Source: Botryococcus braunii
Taxonomy: Eukaryota > Chlorophyta > Trebouxiophyceae
Direction of reading: 5' to 3'
Length of the DNA: 64,000 nucleotides
NCBI GenBank assembly: GCA_002005505.1
Contig: KV908546.1
Location: 203,922 to 267,921, forward strand
Position 1 is the first letter of the stretch. Each line of letters opens with the position of its first letter. The notes under the pieces were generated by a model. That model was given only the letters and a program-made list of their open reading frames with translations, ran no database searches and was not told where the DNA came from. The translations under genes were made by a program, and so were the position numbers. Below are positions 32,958 through 41,599 of the stretch, one piece after another.

Positions 32958-33193
32958 AGTGGGTCCACACATATTACCATCCTTAGCACCACAACAACCA
33001 TATCACCATGACCATCACCCTCACCACACCAGGAACATCACCACCGACCTCCCTATCACCAGTACCATGACTATCCCATGCCCCAAAATTATTCCCATGA
33101 CCTTCAGCATGATCTTCTCCATAAATATCACCATCAGCATCCATCTCCATATCCCCCTGTATTTGTATATTCCCATGAATATCAGCATCCATC

Positions 33194-34283
33194 TGGGCCC
33201 AGTATGCAGACTGGTGCAACCCAATGCCATCTATCTTCCTTCCCCAATATGCCAACTGGGGAAGGGAGCAACAACTGGGCCCAGTGTGCAGACTGGTGCA
33301 ACCCAGGATCATCCACCTCCCTGCCCAATATGCCAATTGGGGAAGGGAGCAACAAGATCTGGGCCCAGTAGGCAGACTGGTGCAACCCAATGCCATCTAT
33401 CTTCCTTCCCCAATATGCCAACTGGGGAAGGGAGCAACAACTGTGCCCAGTATGCAGACTGGTGCAACCCAGGATCATCCACCTCCTTGCCCAATATGCC
33501 AATTGGAGAAGGGAGCAACAACATCCGGGCCCAGTATGCAGACTGGTGCAACCCAATGCCAAGTATCTTCCTTCCCCAATATGCCAAGTGGGGAAGGGAG
33601 CAACAACTGTGCCCAGCATGCAGACTGGTGCAACCCAGGACCATCCACCTCCCTCCCCAATATGCTAATTGGGAAGGGAGCAACAATTGGGCCCAGCATG
33701 CAGACTGGTGCCACCCAGGACCATCCACCTGCCTTCCCCAATATGCCCACTGGGGAAGGGAGCAACATCTGGGCCAGTATGCAGACTGGTGCAACCCAGG
33801 ACCATCCACCTCCCTTCCCCAATATGCCAAATGGGGAAGGGAGCAACAACTGGGCCCAGTATACAGACTGGTGCAACCCAGGATCATCCACCTCCCTGCC
33901 CAATATGCCAATTGGGGAAGGGAGCACCAATATCTGGGCCCAGTATGCAGTCTGGTGCCACCCAGGACCATCCACCTCCCTTCCCCAATATGCCACTTGG
34001 GGAAGGGAGCAACAACTGGGCCCAGTATGCAGACTGGTGCAACCCAGGATCATCCACCTCCCAACCCAATATGCCAATTGGGGAAGGGAGCACCAATATC
34101 TGGGCCCAGTATGCAGACTGGTGCAACCCAGGACCATCCACCTCCCTTCCCCTATATGCCAATTGGGGAAGGGAGCAACAACTGGGCCCAATATGCAGAC
34201 TGGTGCAACCCAGGATCATCCACTTCCCTACCCCAATATGCTAATTAAGGAAGGGAGCAACAACTAGACCCAGTATGCAGACA
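33194..34283. repeat. Minisatellite, 81-87-bp period
   Basis: About 13 imperfect copies of a unit beginning TGGGCCCAGTATGCAGACTGG and ending in GGGAAGGGAGCAACAAC. Length variants differ mostly by 3 bp, so several frames stay open on both strands. (CA)-rich DNA follows to about 34390. Confidence 0.97.
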
Positions 34284-34500
34284 CAATCCCACACACACAC
34301 AGATACTGACACCCACACACACACACACACACACCCACCCACACAGCCACACACACATCCACACACACCCACACCCCCACACATAAGCACACCATCCATC
34401 ACCCATTGGGACATGATATTCCCATTATAACACCTTGAATGTATGCCTCAAATTTTCTTACTTGAAGGGCACCACAAAACATCACCCATAAGTACCATAC

Positions 34501-35247
34501 CTTGGAGCTCAGGGGCGCAGGCGAAGTAACTTCTGGCGAGCCTTCCCGTTGCCCTCTCCCTCCTGAAGAATGTTTAGATAGGTCCACCATTTCCATGGCA
34601 AGAGGCTTAGGTGGGGGCCCTATCCCTGAAGGGCCCCCCGAAGCTGTAGGCGGTACCCGTGCACCCCAGGTCGGCAGTCCCACAGGGACATTCCCCGTGC
34701 CATAATTTCTGAACACCTTCACTTCTTGCAAAGAAACAAGGCGCGGCAGGAATTTTTCCAACTCCTTGTGATTCAAAAATTCCACGACATCGGGTTTCAG
34801 CAAGCTGTGTTGGTTGCGGAAAATACTGCCAAACATGACTGTTTCATGGGAAAACTGCCTTGTGACTAGCACGCCTTCCTTGTCTAAAGCGAGCAACTCG
34901 ACCAAAGGCACTCCCTCATCATCTTCGAACTCACACTGAAAACCTGGCAGGTTCTCCGTGACAATAAGTGTTCTGCCGGACGGAGCGATGGAGAACAACG
35001 AGTATCTGCCCGCTGTGGAGTTTGGCGCTGCCATCGAGAAAGGTACCAATTTTTGTGGTGCTTGTTGCAATAAAACATTAAACATGTCATTTGTGATGGT
35101 ATGATACTGCGGGCCAGGGCTATTTCGAGGAGGAGTGCCTTGCGCGGCAGCACCTACTTCTGCCATTGCAAATTCAACAAATAAGTTTGCCAACCAACCC
35201 GGAGGTATGCTATCCTCCTTCAAATATTCAATGAAGGCTTTCAGCAA
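34501..35247 (-). CDS. DIRS gag-like N-terminal exon
   Basis: 249 codons from ATG 35247 (MLKAFIEYLKEDS) to a phase-0 donor after LSSK. No Pfam-type domain recognised. The middle part looks globular (FSMAAPNSTAGRYSLFSIAP, FEDDEGVPLVELLALDKEG); the tail is Pro/Ser/Gly-rich. Position upstream of the CCCH finger and RT suggests Gag. If unspliced, the frame reads on to 34399. Confidence 0.55.
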
Positions 35248-35575
35248 TTTTTCTTTGTGTGCGAGCCTTCATTTCCTCGCCCTTGCTTGGCGCCGCAGTT
35301 CTAGAAGCTTACTGTCCACCCTATCACGTGACCGTTCGTAGTGCCTTTACCCTGACGGTGCCGATGGGCTAGAGTCCGGTGCAGTTCGACAGAATGAAAG
35401 GGCGGAATCCGGACGAGGACGCCTGTGTCCAAGGATAAAACGCCCGAGTCCGAAGGTGCATGTCCAGAGGTGAGAACCCAGAAATTCTAAGCAGTGCAAC
35501 AGACCGAGCAGCGGCGGAAAAAATGCGCATAAGGCAGAGGCCTTGAAATACACCCACGCTCCACCAATGGAAAAC
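35248..35575 (-). other. DIRS leader region cut by C3
   Basis: 328 bp upstream of the gag-like ATG. I see no ORF or repeat. It ends at the C3 LTR; AAAAC (35571-35575) would be the left target duplication, but the right side is beyond the window. Confidence 0.5.
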
Positions 35576-36305
35576 TGAACAATTCTGGGCGTAATGTTCC
35601 CTGTATGTCCCGGCACGAAGGGTGTTAAGCTCGGTCGGGTCTCTTGCTGTGTGTCGGAGAGCAAGCAGAGCCCGACTATGTGTTGGCACTTGTGGCAACT
35701 GATCAGAGATAAGCACCCGGAGTGCTCTTTCAGTCCCAAACAAGTCATTACATTGCTTCTTGCTCTCTCTCAACGCCAAGGAATTCAAACTACCTCTTCT
35801 AGGCATTGACAGATAGTTCGCATTACCATTGTTCGATGAGCCAAGCATTAGCAACATTCTAATACTCTTATCTAGACCTCTTCCTAATCAATTTGTCCAT
35901 GCAAGTTACACTAAGATGCAGCACTTCACCTGTATGTCCCGGCACGAAGGGTGTTAAGCTCGGTCGGGTCTCTTGCTGTGTGTCGGAGAGCAAGCAGAGC
36001 CCGACTATGTGTTGGCACTTGTGGCAACTGATCAGAGATAAGCACCCGGAGTGCTCTTTCAGTCCCAAACAAGTGCCGTGCCCTTCATGCCTGCTGCCTA
36101 TATCCTTTCTCGCAAGGACGCGTCAAATTGCATTACTCTCTCTCTCCAAAATGGAATCGGTCCAGATCAATTATGGCAGAACTCTAGAGTTCTGCCAACC
36201 ATTACTCTACCTCTAAGATTGTTCACATTGATTGCTATAGGGAAGCCTAGCCACTATTACTCTTCTGAGGGAAAGTCACTAATTTGTTCCTTCACTATTA
36301 TAACA
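35576..36305 (-). repeat. C3 3' LTR with duplicated cassette
   Basis: 730 bp. On minus: U3 36305-36075; cassette copy 1 36074-35930, ending ATACAG|GTGAAG; TGTAA (TTACA at 35748-35752 on plus); copy 2 35745-35601, ending ATACAG|GGAAC; U5 tail to 35576. Copies are 145 bp each. A TATA-like GATATAGG stands 25-29 nt before copy 1. Polypurine tract CAAGGGGAAG (minus) at 36306-36316. Confidence 0.95.
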
Positions 36306-36323
36306 CTTCCCCTTGACTTTTCC

Positions 36324-37439
36324 TCACAAAAACTTGGCTAGTCCTAGAGCCTCGCGATGGCCCTGAAATACCTGCCTTGTCAACGGCTTGGTAAATATAT
36401 CTGCCACATTCCTAGCAGAAGGAACGTATTTCACATCCACCTGTCCCAATGCAATAGCTTCCCGAGCAAAATGAAAGCTGATTGCAATGTGCTTGGTATG
36501 TTTTGAGAACACTGGATTTCTGAGATGATTGATGCATCCCTGATTATCACAGTGGATCTTCACAATCCAAGGAGAAATACCAATTTCTTCCAGGAATCCC
36601 TTCATCCAATTTGCCTCTTTGACAGCTGCACTTGCCGCCATAAACTCAGCCTCTACAGTGGATGTGGCCACTGCAGACTGCTTCTTGCTTCCCCAAACTA
36701 CAGCTCCTCCAAACACACGAATTACGTAACCAGTAGTGGAGAACCTGTGATCCTGATCACCACCATAATCTGCATCCACAAAGCCCTCCAGCTCTGTGTC
36801 CTTCCCCCCAAGTACTAACACAAGATCCCTGGTAGCCATCAGATACTTCAACACTCTGATGGCTTCATTCCAGTGAGCAGTGGTGGGAGTAATCCTGTAC
36901 CTGGAAAGCACTCCCACAGCCTGGGAAATATCAGGCCTTGTGGTGTTTGCAATGTACAACAGTGACCCAACCAGCTCACAATATCTGTGCCCTGGTGGTA
37001 AGGGACTCCCAGCTCCAATGCTGGCACTGTTGTCCTTGGACATCGGTCGCTGTGTGGCCACAAAATCCTTAGTCATAGGGGTGTCAGGCCCCACAGACTC
37101 CAGATCCAGCCCAAATTTCTCAACTAGGGCATCAATCTTTGGTATGCAACTCAAAGAAATCAACCCCTTCTCTCTATCTCTCATCACTTGGCAGCCCAAG
37201 AAATCTTTCACCTCTCCTAGATCATGAATGGTGAACTCCTGCTTCAACAACCCTTTCACTCTCTCAATCTCACTCATGCCCTTCGAGACTATCAACAGAT
37301 CATCAACATAAATCAGCACAAAGGATTTCCCTCCATCCACAGAACATTTCACATAGACCCCAGCATCACTCCAGCACACCTCATACCCCATGGTATGTAG
37401 CTTCTCATTAAGGGTCTTATGCCATGCCCTTGGAGCTTG
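36324..37439 (-). CDS. C3 gag-pol, part 3: RT end and RNase H
   Basis: Continues from 51917 across G2: APRAWHKTL, RT active site YVDDLLIV, GLLKQEFTIHDLGEVKDFLG, then RNase H (DADYGGDQDHRFSTTGY, VEAEFMAASAAVKEANW, HCDNQGCINHL) and ADIFTKPL. Codon phase across the junction is preserved (51918/51917 then 37434). No lesion is seen. Confidence 0.95.
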   Translation of the reverse strand, partial: QAPRAWHKTLNEKLHTMGYEVCWSDAGVYVKCSVDGGKSFVLIYVDDLLIVSKGMSEIERVKGLLKQEFTIHDLGEVKDFLGCQVMRDREKGLISLSCIPKIDALVEKFGLDLESVGPDTPMTKDFVATQRPMSKDNSASIGAGSPLPPGHRYCELVGSLLYIANTTRPDISQAVGVLSRYRITPTTAHWNEAIRVLKYLMATRDLVLVLGGKDTELEGFVDADYGGDQDHRFSTTGYVIRVFGGAVVWGSKKQSAVATSTVEAEFMAASAAVKEANWMKGFLEEIGISPWIVKIHCDNQGCINHLRNPVFSKHTKHIAISFHFAREAIALGQVDVKYVPSARNVADIFTKPLTRQVFQGHREALGLAKFL

Positions 37440-37915
37440 TGTCGTAGAATGCACAAGTTAGGGAGAATTTCCAAGTTGTGAGAGAGAGAGAGACAAGGCC
37501 GGATGGCCGACAAGTTGGACGCTCTTTCCAATTACAAGTAACCCCCACCTCACGGAGCTTCCACTCCCTACTTGTGGTCTACTAAGCTTCCAAATTACCT
37601 GAGTGCGTGTCTTCCCGTGGCTTACGTCTCTATCCGTTCCTTCCCGTGGTTCGTGATCGTGTGTTCACGTTCCTCCAATGGTAGCGCACTAGTCCACCAA
37701 ACCTCTACAATAGTATCTAGAAAATATCCTAGAATCCTACTATGAGAGTAACGTCCATAACTATCCAATGGAATTCGACGGCTAGGAAGCCAAGGCTAGA
37801 CGCTAGGCACGTGCGTACTCGCGTTGCTCGTACGACATGTGCGCCACATGTGCGCCTAGGCTAGGGGGTAAGGGAAATGTCCAGAAATGCCGGGAAATCC
37901 CTACATTCCATCACA
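37440..37915 (-). repeat. G2 3' LTR
   Basis: 476 bp, apparently identical to 51441-51916. Preceded on minus by AAGGGGGGATGA (37916-37927), the polypurine tract. It lacks the duplicated cassette seen in the copia LTRs. Confidence 0.96.
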
Positions 37916-38904
37916 TCATCCCCCCCTTAATTCCTGCATGTCCTCATGCAGCCACATACACACATACAGTGGACCACAATTATAAGGGAATGGTCGTCAC
38001 CGAACGGCCCATCCACCAGCGCCGTTAGACCCTTGCCGAATGGGTTACATTAGGGTCCCCGCCTCCAAGTTATTCCCCTATCATCCCAAGCAATTGACTA
38101 AAGCGTCCATTTTTTTTTTTGTTTTTTTTTAAATTTATTTATTAGGTGTGCTTTATTTTAGTCCTAAGTACAATACTGTACGATACGATACGACACGGTA
38201 CTATAATTACGATAAATTACGATAAATTACGGCGAACTACGACGAACGTTCGCCTTATTCCTTTCGAACTATCCAAGTCCGCCTTTATTGACACATCCCT
38301 ATTTATTATTTATTAAAGCAATACAATGCTTGTGACACAACCGATAAACAATCCGAACAAGATAAATATGACACAGGTGTAGCTCAGTCCACAATGCTTC
38401 CCTAAAGTGGCTATCCATACAACACAGTTTCTTTATGATACATTGTCCATACTGTACACATACTGTACACATAAGGTACACATATAGTACATAGAAAGAA
38501 ATCCATCCCAAGATGCCAAGTAGTCCATATCCAAGGGTTCCAAGTAGCCCATAGCCAAGGGTTCCAAGTAGCCCATAGCCAAGGGTTCCAAGTAGCCCAT
38601 AGCCAAGGGTTCCAAGTCACTTCTGTACTTCAAGCCCACGTCCCAAGTGCTAGTTAAGCAGACTGCGGTTGCGCGCCATGTGTACTTCAATTCCTATCCC
38701 TGAATGCAGAACCCCGAGTTCAATGCATCGAAGCGGTATGAGGCCTCATGCCACACATACCGAGGTAGGCAACCTACCCCGTCCCTTGTCCCAAAGTACA
38801 CAAGATATACAGTCCCTACCATAGGTCCCGTCCCATGTATTCCCAGACACCAGGTGGGAACTCCACAAGTGGAATGAGGGGGACAACCGTCCGGAGGGGC
38901 CCGT
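37916..38904 (-). other. G2 3' non-coding region
   Basis: About 990 bp after the pol stop. It holds a T-rich tract (38110-38130), short ACGATA-type repeats, one CATAAGGTAC (38470-38479) and four copies of a 24-bp unit (38531-38617, CCAAGGGTTCCAAGTAGCCC plus ATAG). No gene seen. Confidence 0.7.
38531..38617. repeat. 24-bp tandem repeat, four copies
   Basis: Units start at 38531, 38555, 38579 and 38603. The period is divisible by three, so it stays open in translation. Confidence 0.95.
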
Positions 38905-40515
38905 TCAAGGGAAGGTGTCGCGCAGCGCCACCTGGTCCCAAATGGGCGGGGCGAGCCCCTGGAGTCTATGATAGGTATTAACCAGCCCGGGATGGGTCTC
39001 GAATGCCTCCTGAGATTCCCATGAGTCCTCTGTGGCCCCATGGCCTGCCCACTTTACAAGGTACTCGAGAAAGGGTGTGCCATCCTCAAAATGGTAGGAG
39101 AACCCATCCTTGTCGTGCAACAGCCGGTGATCGACTAGTGCATCCACTACCCACTCCAGGTGAGTGGTGCCATCCGCTTTGGTGATGACTTTTGGGGGGC
39201 AGTATCCACGCGACTGCGCCTCCTCACGTGTCCAGTATGGCTTCAAATAGCAGACATTTATGCGGGGGTGGATGTCCAGCCGGTCCGGAAGATCCAGTGT
39301 GACGAAGTTAACGTTGTCGGGCGTGACCGCCATGACCCTGAAGGGTCCCACGTGCCTGGGTTGCAGCTTGCTGAATCTGTTTGAAGTTAGCGTGGGGGCC
39401 GCACGGGTTGAAAGGAGGACATAGTCCCCTTCCTGGTAGATGGCCTCCCTCCTATGCCGGTTGGCATAGGCCGTCTGACGGTCTTGAGCTGCACGCAAAC
39501 ACTTCCTTGCAAGGGTGATTTTGTCTTGCATTTTTCTCATGAAGAGATCAGCCCTATCCACCTTAGTGCCCTCCATGTGTCCCACCGCAAACGGTATATT
39601 TGGATCTTGCCCATATGTTAACCTGAAGGGTGTGGAGTTTAGGGAAGTTTGCCAAGAGTTGTTGTAGGCAAATTCCGCCACTGAAAGGTAATCCTCCCAC
39701 TCCCTTGGGTTCTCCTTGACATAGTGTTTCAAAAAATCTTCCAAGATCCTATTCACCCGTTCCGTTTGACCATCTGACTGAGGATGATATGCCGTAGTTC
39801 GAGCCGGCTTGCACCCCGTCAGACTTAGAAGTGTGTTCATGAAATTATTCACAAACCGAGGATCTCGGTCCGAAACAATTTCTTCAGGGAAACCGTGATA
39901 CTTCCATACTTTATCCCTCATCAGAACAGCAACTTCATAAGCATCTGCATTGGTAGTGGTAGGGGCAAAGTGGGCACATTTGCTCAACCTGTCAACCACT
40001 ACCCATATTGCGTTATGCCCGTGTTTGCTTTTAGGCAGTCCCGTGATGAAATCCATTGAGATGCTTTGCCATTTCCTTGTGGGGATTTGTAAAGGGTGTA
40101 AGAGTCCTGCGGGTAACTGGTTTGAGGCCTTCACCCGCTGGCATGAATCACAATACTTCACATACTCCCGCACATCCTCCGCCATTCCCGGCCACCACCA
40201 GTCCCGCTTCACTAGATCATACATCTTCGCAAAGCCTGGATGACCAACAGAAGGAGGTTCATGCAAAGCTTTCAATATGTCCTGCCGCAGATTCCTAGCA
40301 ACTGGACCTTCCTTATCCCGGACTTCATAAAATGCAGGCACATATTTTCTTCCCTCCCTTCCAAATTCCCAAACCCCGTCCGTAAAGTGAACTTTTCTCC
40401 TATTTGCCCTTGTTCCCAACCACGAATCATGTGCGTAAGCACCCTTCAACAATTCCAAGAAGGTGTCACACCCGTCAGACCCGAGGGTGATGGAGCCCGA
40501 GCGGGCCCTCCCGTC
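38905..40515 (-). CDS. G2 pol, part 2: integrase and chromodomain
   Basis: Continues from 47528 across C4. HHCC zinc site (SVGHPGFAK, YCDSCQR), DDE core (SMDFITGLPK, VSDRDPRF, DGQTERVNRILED, all three acidic residues present), GPF-type DNA-binding region (HVGPFRVMAV) and a C-terminal chromodomain (about 38999-39070; FLEYLVKWAG, TEDSWE). Chromodomains of this group bind methylated H3 and guide integration to heterochromatin in chromoviruses. It ends at 38905. The junction is in phase (codon start 40509). Confidence 0.95.
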   Translation of the reverse strand, partial: DGRARSGSITLGSDGCDTFLELLKGAYAHDSWLGTRANRRKVHFTDGVWEFGREGRKYVPAFYEVRDKEGPVARNLRQDILKALHEPPSVGHPGFAKMYDLVKRDWWWPGMAEDVREYVKYCDSCQRVKASNQLPAGLLHPLQIPTRKWQSISMDFITGLPKSKHGHNAIWVVVDRLSKCAHFAPTTTNADAYEVAVLMRDKVWKYHGFPEEIVSDRDPRFVNNFMNTLLSLTGCKPARTTAYHPQSDGQTERVNRILEDFLKHYVKENPREWEDYLSVAEFAYNNSWQTSLNSTPFRLTYGQDPNIPFAVGHMEGTKVDRADLFMRKMQDKITLARKCLRAAQDRQTAYANRHRREAIYQEGDYVLLSTRAAPTLTSNRFSKLQPRHVGPFRVMAVTPDNVNFVTLDLPDRLDIHPRINVCYLKPYWTREEAQSRGYCPPKVITKADGTTHLEWVVDALVDHRLLHDKDGFSYHFEDGTPFLEYLVKWAGHGATEDSWESQEAFETHPGLVNTYHRLQGLAPPIWDQVALRDTFP

Positions 40516-41209
40516 TGTTGAGTTCTGAACATTATTATTGAATGCCTTGTGCTTTAAGTGATCTTCATGTGTGCACTATTAGGATATGGGTCCATTGAGA
40601 ACATAAGGTACCTTGAGACACGGCAGTTTCTGGACGTTTTCGAACATAAGGTACAATCCTATCTAGATCACACGTTTGTCGGATGAACTCTTAAGGCTGC
40701 CCCACCGGAGTGAATACCAACTGGTTGTGAAAGATGCTGGGCATCACCAGATGCTAGTCTTGTCCGACAGTTGTGTGTGGCACTCAGCAGACAGTCGTAC
40801 GGACTGTAGCTGGAGTAACTTCGTCTATTGACGACCTGTCTGCTTTGTACAGGTACGGTGCGGCAGTGTGTGTTGTATCATTGTTGCTATTGTGAGAGTG
40901 AACAAGCTTAGTGTACCCTGTAGTCACTCAAACAGATAAGGGACAGTGACTTCAGGGAGTATAGGCATGTACTTGAACGTAGCCGTCTAGAGCCTTATCT
41001 AGTGATTGCTTGATCGGTGCTTGTGTACAAGATAATGATGTAACGGAACTGGTTGTGAAAGATGCTGGGCATCACCAGATGCTAGTCTTGTCCGACAGTT
41101 GTGTGTGGCACTCAGCAGACAGTCGTACGGACTGTAGCTGGAGTAACTTCGTCTATTGACGACCTGTCTGCTTTGTACAGGGAAAGCCGATTGCCCATAA
41201 CCTTTCACA
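40516..41209 (+). repeat. C4 5' LTR with duplicated cassette
   Basis: U3 40516-40718 with two CATAAGGTAC (40602-40611 and 40645-40654); cassette copy 1 40719-40852 ending TACAG|GTACGG; TGTAA 41039-41043; copy 2 41047-41180 ending TACAG|GGAAAG; U5 tail to 41209. Copies are 134 bp each. A weak TATA-like CTTAAGG lies 23-29 nt before copy 1. Confidence 0.95.
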
Positions 41210-41222
41210 GGTTATGGGCCCA
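41210..41222 (+). promoter_or_regulatory. C4 primer-binding site (initiator tRNA-Met anticodon arm)
   Basis: GGTTATGGGCCCA directly abuts the LTR. Its complement, UGGGCCCAUAACC, is the anticodon stem-loop of eukaryotic initiator tRNA-Met, as in copia of Drosophila. The embedded ATG (41214) opens a 7-codon upstream ORF ending at 41237. Confidence 0.85.
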
Positions 41223-41599
41223 CGCCCTTCCAGCTGAGCCAAGTAAAAGCAGGAGTGAAGGTCGTCTACGGATGGGTCAGACGTAAGCGTCAACAAAGGA
41301 GCTCGAGCATGGCGCAGCGGCGCAAGGGAACTCGAGTGTACCAGGACCATTATCTTACTCACAGTTTACCTTTCTGGGAAATTCATAATTGAAGTTTTAG
41401 CTGTGCTTTATCATTCATAGACGTTGTCTAGAAGCACTGAGTGAGTCGGGCCGGACTCCGGCGCAAACTTCTGAGGGGAACATATCTGCTACTACTGTGC
41501 AAGACTGGCTGGTAAATTTCCATGACATGGAGGGAATTGTAGGGTATTGCTGCATTCCAGAAGTTTATGAGTAAGTTTGGCTGGTGAAGTGACAATAGT
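41223..41599 (+). other. C4 leader, no intact accessory ORF
   Basis: 377 bp between PBS and gag, where C1, C2, C3 and C5 have an accessory ORF. Only a 27-codon ORF (41309-41392, MAQRRKGTRVY...FWEIHN) and broken frames remain. It may be a vestige of the basic-start accessory protein; similarity is too weak to prove this. Confidence 0.5.

Noticed and set aside
32959..34267. Several 200-430-codon open frames on both strands
   Set aside because: Minisatellite with a period divisible by three; open in several frames at once, no domain.
33194..34283. Regular repeats resembling a CRISPR array
   Set aside because: Units are contiguous 81-87-bp copies without unique spacers, in a eukaryotic retroelement context.
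41201..41222. tRNA gene, because of an anticodon-arm-like GGTTATGGGCCCA
   Set aside because: No cloverleaf around it; position right after each LTR identifies it as a primer-binding site.
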